Origin: Macrostomum hystrix
Lineage: Eukaryota > Platyhelminthes > Macrostomidae
Length of the DNA: 64,000 bases
NCBI GenBank assembly: GCA_950097015.1
Contig: CATNEN010000038.1
Span: forward strand, 4,137,001 to 4,201,000
Direction: 5' to 3'
Part shown: piece by piece, positions 31,160 through 63,371 of the stretch
Layout of the letters: the number at the start of each line of letters is the position of its first letter
Numbering within the stretch: the stretch's first letter is position 1
Notes under the pieces: generated by a model
Databases searched by the model: none
Told to the model about the DNA's origin: nothing
What the model saw: the letters and a program-made list of their open reading frames with translations, nothing else
Made by a program: the position numbers and the translations under genes

Positions 31160-33365
31160 CTGTAAAGCAGAGAGCCGGATGATAAAGCAGAGAGCCGGAT
31201 GATAAAGGAGAGAGCTGGAGAATGGGATGAGAGGGCTGGAGGATGGAAGGAGAGAGCTGGAGGATGGGATGAGAGGGCTGGAGGATGGAAGGAGAGAGCT
31301 GGAGGATGGGATGAGAGAGCTGGAGGATGGGATGAGAGCTGGAGAATGGGATGAGAGAGCTGGAGGATGGAAGGAGAGAGCTGGAGGATGGAAGGAGAGA
31401 GCTGGAGGATGGAAGGAGAGAGCTGGAGGATGGAAGGAGAGAACTGGAGGATGGGATGAGAGAGCTGGAGGATGGAAGGAGAGAGCTGGAGGATGGAAGG
31501 AGAGAGCTGGAGGATGGAAGGAGAGAACTGGAGGATGTGATGAGAGAGCTGGAGGATGGAAGGAGAGAGCTGGAGGATGGAAGGAGAGAACTGGAGGATG
31601 GGATGAGAGAGCTGGAGGATGGGATGAGAGAGCTGGAGGATGGAAGGAGAGAGCTGGAGGATGGGATGAGAGAGCTGGAGGATGGAAGGAGAGAGCTGGA
31701 GGATGGAAGGAGAGAACTGGAGGATGGGATGAGAGAGCTGGAGGATGGAAGGAGAGAGCTGGAGGATGGAAGGAGAGAGCTGGAGGATGGAAGGAGAGAA
31801 CTGGAGGATGGGATGAGAGAGCTGGAGGATGGAAGGAGAGAGCTGAAGGATGGGATGAGAGAGCTGGAGGATGGAAGGAGAGAGCTGGAGGATGGAAGGA
31901 GAGAGCTGGAGGATGGAAGGAGAGAACTGGAGGATGGGATGAGAGAGCTGGAGGATGGGATGAGAGAGCTGGAGGATGGAAGGAGAGAGCTGGAGGATGG
32001 GATGAGAGAGCTGGAGGATGGAAGGAGAGAGCTGGAGGATGGAAGGAGAGAGCTGGAGGATGGAAGGAGAGAGCTGGAGGATGGAAGGAGAGAACTGGAG
32101 GATGGGATGAGAGAGCTGGAGGATGGAAGGAGAGAGCTGGAGGATGGGATGAGAGAGCTGGAGGATGGAAGGAGAGAACTGGAGGATGGGATGAGAGAAC
32201 TGGAGGATGGAAGGAGAGAACTGGAGGATGGGATGAGAGAGCTGGAGGATGGAAGGAGAGAGCTGGAGGATGGGATGAGAGAGCTGGAGGATGGGATGAG
32301 AGAGCTGGAGGATGGAAGGAGAGAGCTGGAGGATGGAAGGAGAGAGCTGGAGGATGGAAGGAGAGAACTGGAGGATGGGATGAGAGAGTTGGAGGATGGG
32401 ATGAGAGAGCTGGAGGATGGAAGGAGAGAGCTGGAGGATGGGATGAGAGAGCTGGAGGATGGAAGGAGAGAGCTGGAGGATGGAAGGAGAGAGCTGGAGG
32501 ATGGAAGGAGAGAGCTGGAGGATGGAAGGAGAGAACTGGAGGATGGGATGAGAGAGCTGGAGGATGGAAGGAGAGAGCTGGAGGATGGAAAGAAAGAGCT
32601 GGAGGATGGAAGGAGAGAACTGGAGGATGGGATGAGAGAGCTGGAGGATGGAAGGAGAGAGCTGGAGGATGGGATGAGAGAGCTGGAGGATGGAAGGAGA
32701 GAGCTGGAGGATGGAAGGAGAGAGCTGGAGGATGGAAGGAGAGAACTGGAGGATGGGATGAGAGAGCTGGAGGATGGGATGAGAGAGCTGGAGGATGGAA
32801 GGAGAGAGCTGGAGGATGGAAGGAGAGAGCTGGAGGATGGAAGGAGAGAGCTGGAGGATGGAAGGAGAGAGCTGGAGGATGGAAGGAGAGAACTGGAGGA
32901 TGGGATGAGAGAGCTGGAGGATGGGATGAGAGAGCTGGAGGATGGAAGGAGAGAGCTGGAGGATGGGATGAGAGAGCTGGAGGATGGAAGGAGAGAGCTG
33001 GAGGATGGAAGGAGAGAACTGGAGGATGGGATGAGAGAGCTGGAGGATGGAAGGAGAGAGCTGGAGGATGGAAGGAGAGAGCTGGAGGATGGAAGGAGAG
33101 AACTGGAGGATGGGATGAGAGAGCTGGAGGATGGAAGGAGAGAGCTGGAGGATGGGATGAGAGAGCTGGAGGATGGAAGGAGAGAACTGGAGGATGGGAT
33201 GAGAGAACTGGAGGATGGAAGGAGAGAACTGGAGGATGGGATGAGAGAGCTGGAGGATGGAAGGAGAGAACTGGAGGATGGGATGAGAGAGCTGGAGAAT
33301 GGGATGAGAGAGCTGGAGGATGGAAGGAGAGAACTGGAGGATGGGATGAGAAAGCTGGAGGAGTG
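31160..33365. repeat. 21-bp minisatellite, about 105 copies, open in several frames on both strands
   Basis: The unit is GAGAGCTGGAGGATGGAAGG plus one base, alternating with GAGAGCTGGAGGATGGGATG. The period is 21 bp (7 codons) with no stop codon, so frames of more than 700 codons run through it on both strands (RELEDGR/RELEDGM repeats on plus, LSPSILQ repeats on minus). These frames start or stop at the array edges and do not continue into conserved protein. I treat the stretch as non-coding minisatellite upstream of the receptor gene. Confidence 0.9.
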
Positions 33366-33467
33366 CTATGAAACAGCGTGCCAAGAAGCCCTATTGATTT
33401 CCATAGTAGTTGATGTCAAAGTGTGCATACATTTATGCATGCAGGCCTCAAATCGTTCACACTGCGG

Positions 33468-35107
33468 ATGGACGACGTTGAACAGCAGCAGCAGCTGGCG
33501 CACGATCACAGCATAGACAACCTTCGCAGCGGCGGTGCTGAACAGTCGGCGATCTATGCCGTCGCCTCGCTGGGCCTGCTGAGCAACCTGGGTTTGATCG
33601 GCATGATCCTAGCCCAGCAACACACACGACGCCTCCGCCTGGCCTTCCTGTTGCACTCGGCCCTACTAAACCTGCTGATGTGTGGCCTGGCGTTCGCCTT
33701 CGGCAATGGCCTTCGTGCGGCTGGCATCTCCAGCGACTCGTGCCGAAACCTGACGACCAGCTACATCATCTTCCAGACTGTGTGGGTGTTCAACCTAATC
33801 CCGACCGTCTGCTGCGAGATCTATTACCTGGACTCCGGTGCCGGACGGCCGCGAGGCTCCGCCTGCTGTGTGGGCTTTGGCGTCACCCTGGTGTACACGT
33901 GCAGTGCCATTCTGCACCTGGGACCCACTCTGATTGGTGCCAACTACGACTGGGCTGGCAAGGACGCGCGCTGCATGTTCCTGCACGGCCATCCGAAGAA
34001 CTATGCTGTGTATCTCATGTGGATGGCCATTGTAACCGTGAGTCGCTTTTTCACTTCTCTGAAGTTTCACTTCTCTAAAGTTTCACTTCTCTGAAGTTTC
34101 ACTTCTCTGAAGTTTCACTTCTCTGAAGTTTCACTTCTCTGAAGTTTCACTTCTCTGAAGTTTCACTTCTCTGAAGTTTCACTTCTCTGAAGTTTCACTT
34201 CTCTGAAGTTTCACTTCTCTGAAATCTCTGAATGGAAGTTATATTAGTCCATTTTCTCGGTGCAGTTAGTGACGGACACAACCACATTGTTAACCTATGC
34301 CAGGTGGCCCTGGGTGTTACGGCATACTATCTGGCAACCTTCCATCGCTCAATCGACAGTTCAATGCGCTGTCGCTTGCGCAACGCCGCCCTCGGCGGTT
34401 TGCAGAAGAAGCGCTCAGCCGTGGCTACCAGCTCCTCGGCGAAGGCTTCAGCAGCCGCGGCAACCATGGCTGAGGCCATGCTCAACTCCGATGCACTTTT
34501 AGCAGGTCGCCTATCCGATCTGGCCGCGCTGAAAGCCAATCGAAACCGAGTCCTCTGGGGCGTGTTCGGCATCTTCGTGGCCTGCTGGTGCCCGCTCTAC
34601 CTGCTGGTGCTGGCCGATCCGCAGTTCAAAGCGCCCCTGCCGGTCTATCACCTGTTCACCGTGCTTGGCTTCGCCAAGACTGTGTTTGAGCCGCTGTGCA
34701 TCGCAGCCTTCGATAGGGCCGTCGGCCGGCCCTTCATGCGGCTCTGGCCCTGCACCAGGCAGCTGCGCTACGTCAGCGAGGAGGAGATCGACGCAAGGCT
34801 ATCCTCGGCAGCATCGGCTGGCTGTCCCGAGCGATCCGATTCGACATCCGTCATCGCATCGGCTTCGACTGCAGGTCGACGCACAGGCGCTTCAGCAGCG
34901 GCAGCTTCTCCGTCGCCGCCCATTTTGCTGTCTGGTAGAGCGCCCGGGCCGAGGTTTCTGCTGACAACGCCGGATAATTTCTCTGCGAATGACGCCATCG
35001 GAGTTTTCGGCGGCGGCGGGGGCTTCAACGAGGAGAGGTTCGGGCGCTACTCGCCAGCAGCACCGGACCAGATGTTTAGCCCGGCGTCTCCGTTAGGCTT
35101 CTATTAA
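33468..35107 (+). CDS. Orphan rhodopsin-like 7TM receptor, two exons
   Basis: The exons are 33468-34037 and 34304-35107 (phase 0), giving about 457 residues at the plasma membrane. Visible segments are TM1 (AVASLGLLSNLGLIGMILA), TM2 (LAFLLHSALLNLLMCGLAF), a conserved Cys before TM3 (SDSCRNL) with TM3 (YIIFQTVWVFNLIPTVCC), TM4 (VGFGVTLVYTCSAILHL), an ECL2 Cys (DARCMF), TM5 split by the intron (YLMWMAIVT|VALGVTAYYL), TM6 (WGVFGIFVACWCPLYLLVL, CWxP) and TM7 (HLFTVLGFAKTVFEPLCIAAF). TM3 ends in EIYYLD rather than DRY, and TM7 has EPLCI rather than NPxxY. The long third loop is Ser/Ala-rich and the tail is low complexity. The ligand is unknown. A CAG acceptor at 33443 suggests a 5' UTR exon upstream. 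Confidence 0.8.
34055..34222. repeat. 16-bp tandem repeat in the receptor intron, about 10 copies
   Basis: The unit CACTTCTCTGAAGTTT repeats with almost no variation and starts 15-20 bp after the donor (ACC|GTGAGT at 34038). The unit itself is a near-palindrome around CTGAAG. It makes up about two thirds of the 266-bp intron. Confidence 0.95.
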
Positions 35108-36050
35108 GTATAGGTCGGCGTGCATGCCTATTCTAATACGATATTCTGCAGGCCAGATGACAATTTGTTAACAAGCAGTTTGTGTACATTTTTAGCTCAA
35201 AGTAGTCACTTCATTCGCTTAGTTCCTTTTTTTCTGCCGGAAATTCTCGCATAATTATTTTCTTTTGTTTTTCACTGTAGGCTATAAAATGGCATACATT
35301 TACGTCCCAGTTCGAGTCTTTCTGGTCTAATAACTATAAATCATCAAATCGACTTAACTTAGAAAAAGTCTGCTCAAGATGATTGGTGCTTTCTATGCGA
35401 GTATTACATGTGAGTATTACTGCATGTCATTAAGCATAGTGATCCGTTTGGTGGTATAATTGTATAATAGTACCTTATAACCCTTTACGTATAATGTACG
35501 AAATGATAAAAAAATAATTTCAGTATCTATGCATTCATTATGATTAGTTAGTTCTTTTAATTACAAGTAACCAGATCTTGGGCCACGTACATTTACATTC
35601 AGTGGCAAAACTGCTGTCGTCTGTAGTCTGTAGTCACTATAGCCTGTAGTTAATGGCTTTATATAGTAGTCTTACATCGTACATCTTACATAGAATGACT
35701 TACTTAATGTATACAGCAAATCTTTGAGGCTTGCTAAATAACACTAAAATACAAAATTAATACATTTTAACAAAAAATGTTTTATAAGCAAAACTTATAC
35801 TTACCTATATAAATTCATACAATATATACACGGGGCAAGCCAAGCTAAACTGTAAATGTCATTTTTAAAACATTCTTTGAGAGCGTCACATATTTAAATA
35901 AGGTGTAGCGAAGCACTAAAATAGTATTCAAATGTGAAGAATCTTTGGTTCACAGCCAACCTTTAGAAGAAATAACGAAAAATCGTTGTAAATTTTATGG
36001 AGATCTGCAGTACATGTGTAATAAAATGAATTTCCTAGCTGGAGCGAGAG
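35108..36050. other. Receptor 3' UTR and intergenic region
   Basis: AT-rich sequence follows the receptor stop codon. I see no clear AATAAA close to the gene, no gene and no recognisable element. Confidence 0.35.
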
Positions 36051-37140
36051 AAGTTTTAAAGCTAGCGACTATTCACTATTCACCGGGGTCGGTGTCCTAC
36101 CAATCGTTTCAATAGCAGCAGGGAAATCTGGAATTAAATAGCGTTAGAGACTGCGGTAGCGAGCGAGTGGAATAAGCGAAGAGACCCGCGTGTCGTCCTC
36201 CGGCCCGGCGAAACTCCCAATGAAAAAGGAATAACACAGTGTGAACACAAGACTCGAATAATTTGATTAGACGTGATTTGATCAGCTGTGACTAAGATTC
36301 CAGATACGAATAGGAATTACTTTGAATATAGTTTACTTGACTTAAAAGTTATACTGACAGATAGATGTTCGCACGGAAATAAATCATAGCGCGCTCACAG
36401 TGAGAAGCAAGTCTGGTCTAACAATTTGGATATAACAATTTTTACTTAACTGGCCTAATCCGCGCCCTACTCTTCCCGAGAGGCTCCGGTTGTCTCTGCT
36501 TTCAGCGCTGCCCCGACAGATCCTATCGGTTGGCACTCCTTCTGCCTGACGGCGGAGTCTCCGAAGAGAGCACGTACTGACTTCGACAACCAGCGCCTAT
36601 CTAGACCACCCTTGTCAGCGGCGCACTCTCAAGACGCGTAGCGCCGAAAGCTACCTAACTGAACAAGCGGAGTGTGGTCGGGCGGGGAGGGACAAAACAA
36701 GTGGGCTAGTTTGCACGTGCTTCTCACAGTGTGAGGCGAATTGCGGAGAACGATAATTTGCACGTGCTTCTCACAGTGTGAGGCGAATTGCGGAGAAAAG
36801 AGAGAAAGATAATTTGGACTACAAAAACACGCTTCGTTATATAGAGTCATTTTAACCCCAAATTAGGTCGATCGGCGAGGTGGATGCCTGGCTGTAGCTT
36901 GAGCCAAGGCGACAAATCACATTAGACTTGCGACCGCCGTTCTGAGCCCCGGGGTCGCTTCTTGCCGAGGGTAGACAGGTAGTGAGGCCGGGTCGCTCGC
37001 TGATTGGCCGGGACCGTAGCCCAGAGGTAGCGCTCGCGGGGTGGTGGGCGTCCGTTCCCCCAGCTGGTCCGGCCCGGCTTGGCGTGGATGAACTCTTAGC
37101 AAAAAAACACACGCGTCTAAAAATAGACAATTAAGCACTG
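36051..37140. other. GC-richer unexplained region with a 45-bp direct duplication
   Basis: This island differs in composition from the AT-rich DNA on both sides. TTTGCACGTGCTTCTCACAG followed by TGTGAGGCGAATTGCGGAG occurs twice in tandem (about 36711-36752 and 36758-36797). An inverted CCAAT (GATTGGCCGGGACC) lies at about 37001. Short open frames on the minus strand have no family resemblance. It could be an LTR, a promoter or CpG-rich island, or an old element. Confidence 0.4.
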
Positions 37141-39047
37141 AAAAATAACACGGGGAGATAGAAGTACAAACAAGCTGACACTACACATGCAAATAAAGAA
37201 CGATTCTTTAATTTTGCAAGTAGAGATGAGATTATTATACAGAAGTGAAATATATCCATCGACGCACTATTTAAGGAGATTACTGTCGAACGCTATGCTT
37301 AGTGCTGTGAATTTTCCCGAATTGTGTTTTTTTCGCGCGTATGCAAGAGTGAAAATAAAAACGTAAACCCGTATAGTTTAGTGTTGCTTAGCATAACAAA
37401 CTCTTAATGATGCGTGATAAGTTTATGATAACTTCTTAAAGTTTGTGTTTAAATGTTTTTTACACTAATATATATATCACCATATTTCGATAAAACTATA
37501 TTTTAAGTTTTTTAGCCAACTTAAAACCGAAAACTTTGTAATTCAAATTTCCCGTTTCGAGGAAATTAGCTCGCATTGACCTACAACGTATATTCTTATT
37601 ACATGCTTCTTAAAATCCTAGCTTGCTAAATATACTCGGCCCCAATCTATATAATAATTTTATTGCTTTACGTTAGGATTTAGAACTTCTCTATGTTTAG
37701 TTGAATCTTTTCTGATCAGATGTCTGATGGTTTCGTTATTTCCGAAATATACTAGCTAGAGTCTATACTAGGGTAACTAGAGTTACTAGACTAGACTTAA
37801 AGTAGTCTGTGTACTGTGTGGAGTGCAAATATATTGTTTTAGCTAGCTAAGAGGAAATATTTATTTGCCTTGTTTAATTATATGGTTTAATTTTCTTTTA
37901 CTTTATTGTAGCGCAGAAAAAGCCTTTTTTTACTAACAAGTCAGCATAGTAAAATGTATTCAAGTTCAAGTTCAACTTCAACAGCCTTGTAATTATTTAT
38001 TCAATCTTTTTGTTGTTGCGTCCTTCAAAGGATAAAATAACGGCTACAAATTAAAATCAAATATTACATACTTTATATAGCAAAATATTACATAATGTAG
38101 CTATTAAATCTAGTCAATCAATGTCATAAAATTCAAGGCATATTTTTATTACCCTGTTTGTGAATTATTAGTAAAATTCTGTGTTGTTGTAGCTAGCCTT
38201 ATAAAACGACTAAAAAACTATAAAGAGTGTCTTAAAAACAGAGCCAAATAAACTGTCAACTGTGGTGCTCCTTCTCAAGCAACAAGTTTAAAACTTTACT
38301 GATTAGATGAAAACACTTTTAAATGTAATAAGTGTTAAATCAGTGAGCTTTTTAAACAATTATCTTCCCAATTTGGTGAAAGTAAAGAGCTCAATTATCA
38401 TAAGCTGCTAAGGTCTGGTTAGTTTACTAATGTATCATACCAGACAACTACAGAATTAGACAAATTTTACAATTAGCTGCCAAAACTGTCTTCTCATTTT
38501 CTCTAACATTTAGTTGGGCTAAGAAACTACAAAGAGGTTGAACTAGTCTATGGCCAAAGCTTATGTTGAAGATATGAGCTGATGTCATCATGAAATAGAA
38601 AAATGATACTCCATCTATTTTTCTTAAAGATCAGATCAGCTGATCATGAATTCGCTAATCAACATTTAGATGTTTTTAACTGTTTGTAACTGTGAGGCCA
38701 TGAAATCCCTGTTAGCCAAGCCACATAATCCTAGATAGCCTTAATATGGTATAGCAGAATCATCTGGAGTTGAAAATTTACTGAAGAAAGCTTAGGCCTA
38801 ATAGGAAACCCCTGATATATAAGACATTTGATTTGATTATCATTTAACCAAGAATTAAAAATATATACTTGGGTGACCTGTGTCTCAAAGACAGCTTTGC
38901 CTCATTGTAATTTAAATCATTTTAACAGTATTTTAACTAGAACTATTATGAGAAATGCTTTGAGAAGTGTTGTTTCTTTCTTTGTTTCTATCGCAAAATA
39001 GTCAGAACATTGAATAATTTGCAGAAATATAATTATTTGCATTAGGG
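37141..39047. other. Intergenic AT-rich region, nothing recognised
   Basis: There is no plausible exon, tandem array or terminal-repeat element. It may contain distal regulatory sequence for the large gene that starts at 39400. Confidence 0.35.
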
Positions 39048-39332
39048 AGTGAGTGGCACAGTGGTCAAAACATTTGCTTCCTGCACCAATGTCCTTGAGC
39101 TCGATTCCACATTCAAGCTCAAGGCCACATTCATTTAGGGCACAGCCTTAGGGGGCTTGTCATGCAATTTAGGGCCAACCTCCAAGGCACTGTGTACAGT
39201 ATCTGTGTGCATATGTGCTCAGGAGTTAGCAAAATGGGCAGAATTGCCTCCTTGATAGCTTCGGGTCTAGTGTCACCAAATGATGTGTCATTGCCCACAG
39301 CCCTCCTGCTATAATAATAATAATAATTATTA
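39048..39332 (+). mobile_element. tRNA-derived SINE family B with (AAT/ATT)n tail
   Basis: The tRNA-like head GAGTGGCACAGTGGTCAAAA with a B box-like GAGCTCGATTCC is followed by the family body (AGGGCCAACCTCCAAGGCAC, GCTCAGGAGTTAGCAAAATG, CTAGTGTCACCAAATGATG). It ends in an ATAATAATAATTATTATT tail. The body is shorter than the copy at 7338. It ends only 68 bp before the start codon of the ZNFX1-PARP gene. Confidence 0.8.
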
Positions 39333-39399
39333 TTATTCTTACCATAAGTCTGTTTAAAACAAAATAAACTTGAGCTAAGACCTAAGCCATCTGCAAAAA

Positions 39400-59500
<20,101 letters not shown>

Positions 59501-60774
59501 TTGTGATCCTATCAAAGAATTGCAATGAGCATACGCTTATATAAGTATTGTATTCCAACTGTTCATTCTACTATTCAGTTTTCTGCTCTGCCACGAGTCA
59601 TAAATATCATTTACCGGTTTTATAAAAAACTAGCTGTCAGTCATTTTTTGTAGCGCCTATGTAGCGTTGGTTTTATGTTTTTCAATAATTACATCACATC
59701 ATGCTTCAACTTTGCAAAAAAATTCATAAAAAAATTACTCTATACTGTCGTTTTTGTGACTCCGTTGAATACAGTTTTGAAGAACTTGTTTTATTAACTA
59801 TATATTATCTATAGATTTGAGATTAATGTAGTATCTCAAATCTTAGAATGGCTTTATCTAGATTGAAGTAGATTTTTTGTTTTGCTTTTGTGTTCCTCAT
59901 TTCTAAAAAAGCATGTCTAAATTAATACCTTCGTATAAAACTGGTGAGTCGATTTGCAGAAGCATGCTTGTTCGTGGATTATTTCCTATTAACAGCTGCA
60001 CTATTTATTTAATTGATCTCAGGGACTCTATATACAGTATTTAGTAGTCCCTGTTTGATCTAATCGGTACGTTTACTGCTTTCCGACATAAGCAGTTCCA
60101 ACATTGCGTACAGTTTATATATTTGAAGTGTTCTTGGTCAATTTTTTGACCGAATCTAGATCTCACTGCTTCAATTTTACGCAAGAAGCAAATTATTTTG
60201 GATAATTTAGGAATTTATTCACGTAAGAGTAAAAATATATAATGCAATGTGACTTATTGGTATTTTTAGGCTTTATACTTTTTATAGATAAAACTGCTGT
60301 TTTTGTTAAACCAAATAGATTCCTACAAACAAATTGACGGGTTTTCAGTGGTTTTTAAACAACAAGGATTTATCAACTCATTGCAAAAATGTTAGCTAGG
60401 CCTACTACTACATCTGGTTGTCCCTGTTTCAAATAAAATTTTTATCTTACCTTGCATTACTTATATAAAACAGGCGATTATGGACTGATAAATCATTGTG
60501 TAGAAATTGGCTAATGCTTTCCTTTCTAGGCTCTTCTAGGCTTATGCATGATTTTAAACTATTAATGTGTACTTTGCTTTATGTAGCTATGTCATATCTG
60601 CAAAGGTAAAGCATTATCTAGTACAAAAGGATTGGTGTACAAAGGAGATTTCTGTGGTACAATGTCTTGCTTCAGGGACATGCAAGCGTGTGCATAAAAA
60701 CTAATGGGGACCAATTATACTTATAATTATATATATTACGAGCTAAACTCCTCCTCCGGAGGAGGTTGAGAGGA
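59501..60774. other. 3' UTR and downstream region of the ZNFX1-PARP gene
   Basis: AT-rich sequence has no obvious close AATAAA (the first clear one is at about 60432-60437). No gene or element is recognised. Confidence 0.35.
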
Positions 60775-61617
60775 GAGAACTCCCATCGCCTGATCTCCAA
60801 TCGCCTGATCTTCCCCCGCCTGATCTCCCACCGTCTCATCTCCTATCGCCTGATCTCCCATCGCCTCATCTCCCATCGCCTCATCTCCCATCGCCTCATC
60901 TCCCATCGCCTGATCTCCCATTGCCTGATCTCCCATCGCCTCATCTCCCGTCGCCTGATCTCCCATCGCCTCATCTCCCATCACCTGATCACCCATCACC
61001 TCATCTCCCATCGCCTAATCTCCCATTGCATCATCTCCCATCGTCTCATCTCCCATCGCCTCATCTCCTATCGCCTGATCTCCCATCGCCTAATCTCCCA
61101 TCGCCTCATCTCCCATCGCCTCATCTCCCATCGCCTCATCTCCCGTCGCCACATCTCCTATCGCCTGATCTCCCATCGCCTCATTTCTCATTGCCTCATC
61201 TCCCGTCGCCACATCTCCCATCGCCTGATCTCCCATCGCCTGATCTCCCATCGCCTCATCTCCCATCGCCTGATCTCCCATCGCCTGATCTCCCATCGCC
61301 TGATCTCCCATCGCCTCATCTCCCATCGCCTCATCTCCCATCGCTTCATCTCCCATTGCCTCATCTCCCATCGCCTCATCTTCCATCACCTGATCACCCA
61401 TCACCTCATCTCCCATCGCCTAATCTCCCATCGCATCATCTCCCATCGTCTCATCTCCCATCGCCTGATCTCCCATCGCCTGATCTCCCATCGCCTCATC
61501 TCCGATCGCCTGATCTCCCATCGCCTGATCTCCCATCGCCTCATCTCCGATCGCCTGATCTCCCATCGCCTGATCTCCCATTGCCTGATCTCCCATTGCC
61601 TGATCTCAAATCGCCTC
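60775..61617. repeat. 15-bp minisatellite, about 56 copies, open on both strands
   Basis: The unit is TCTCCCATCGCCTCA or TCTCCCATCGCCTGA. The 15-bp period is five codons without stops in some frames, so long SHRLI-type and GDEAM-type frames appear on opposite strands. A block of about 390 bp seems to be repeated within the array (CATCACCTGATCACCCATCA at about 60980 and 61385). Confidence 0.93.
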
Positions 61618-62724
61618 AGTTCTTTTCAAATGTTAAAAAGCAAAATAATAATTCACTGTTGAAATTTCATTGCCTTTAGCGCAAAGGGCAGCCAGTTTTT
61701 TAGTAAGTACATTCTTCTCCGCCTACACTGAGAGGCCCGCAAATTTTATCAATTGAATTTTAACCCAGCCAACTCTGCCCTGCCCATTGTACGCACTTCA
61801 ATATTGAACAAATCAGACCCCTCAATAGAAATAACTCGCGGCACCCTCTCTCCGCCAATACACAGGGACAGTTAGAATGTGCGTACGGCCAACTCTCCGC
61901 CCCATTTTCAAACCGACTGCCAACCCTCCACTGGAGAGAAAATACACTAAACAGATAGGCACAAAATGTTGACGCAACTCATTTAATCGAGGCCAATTTC
62001 ATCACAGCGGGAAGAACATTTGCCTACTATATACTACTTAATAGCCTTTCTGCTTTTTTGAGGATCATAGAATTTGAAATTTCAGAATTAAAATAGCCTA
62101 TAGCCTTCCTCGGAAAATTTCCCATTTTCCCATATAAGTTTCAACGCTGAGTTGCCAGTATTCTAGGAGGAGATGTCGAACTGACACACACACAGACACA
62201 CAGACAAACAACACGTGAAAATTAGTATATTTAGAGGTACTTTTAGTACTTTTAGTTTTTTTATACAAACACAATCGTACTAACTAGCCATCAACAAAAT
62301 AATTATACTTCTAAATTATAAAGTTCAACAAAACCTATAGGCCCCAAAGTACTACATAACCAAACTTACAAACTATTTTTGTATACAATTAAAAAACTAG
62401 CTTTTAGGTTTATTGCCTATTGGCTCAAAATGTCTATAACACTAGCAAAGAATAAGATCAAATCCAGTTTGTCGAATTGTCTTTGCCTCTTCTCTCTTTC
62501 CATTTTCTTCTGCCCACAGCTCAAATTCAGACTGCAATGCCTAAAATTCTTTCTGATTTGCAAGGTGCTGATTTTAAATATAGCAACTAATTATGCAAAG
62601 TGCTAATTTTAAAAAATAGTTAGTTTTTATGCTTATAGTTATAGTTATAGAGATTAGGTACTTGTTTTTTGTTTAAAAATATGTTAGGCCCTAGCCAATG
62701 AATGAATTCACATTTTTTAGTCTT
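61618..62724. other. Intergenic region, nothing recognised
   Basis: Mixed AT-rich sequence with a short CACACA run near 62185. No gene-like frame or terminal-repeat element is seen. Confidence 0.35.
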
Positions 62725-62726
62725 TA

Positions 62727-63369
62727 GGGTAATGTATCATCAACCAAACAAGAATGTGTATTTTTTGAACTTCAAACCTAAGCTACAGATTTTCTATTTA
62801 AGATATGATGATAAATCAAAAACCAAGTTATAGAAAACAGTTACATCTTTCTAAAAAGTATCTGCTTTTGCTATTTTATCAAATAGAAAAAAAGTTATTC
62901 CTGCTTTTTATCTAAAACCGAACAATGATTTTCATTTATCTTCAAGCCAAACAGAGAATTTGATGTTTGGTTTTACAATTTGAGTGAGTGGTTTAATCTT
63001 ATTTTAAGGAGTGAACTATCATTAATTATATAATTTGAATGCATTTTTCATGCTCTATAAATAACTACATTTATGGTCATTTAATTGGCAAGCAACCACA
63101 TACAATCTTCATCTAAAGTACATACTGAAAAAATGTTGTTAAAAAGTATGCTTATGCAATAAAAATTTCTACTGAAACATCAATATCTTTCTTTCCTCTT
63201 AATGCTTCATTGCACATCATGCCTCAGCTTGTAGATAATTTCTTCAACTTTCAAATTAGTTGTTCTGTGAAACACAATAGCTTGTTTCTGTCTTGCACAG
63301 GACCAAGGAAGAAGTCAAAATTCTTGTTCGGTTTTGAAGATACACTGTTTGGTTGATGATACATTACCC
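62727..63369. mobile_element. TA-flanked MITE, copy 2
   Basis: It begins GGGTAATGTATCATCAACC and ends GGTTGATGATACATTACCC, with TA on both sides (62725-62726 and 63370-63371). It is nearly identical to 26460-27098 over its whole length and in the same orientation, with a few substitutions and small indels. Confidence 0.9.
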
Positions 63370-63371
63370 TA

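Noticed and set aside
31147-33516. Three open frames longer than 700 codons on both strands
   Set aside because: They are produced by a 21-bp stop-free repeat unit, begin and end at the array borders and continue into no conserved protein.
60766-61679. Long SHRLI-type and GDEAM-type frames
   Set aside because: Artefacts of the 15-bp repeat with no flanking conserved sequence.
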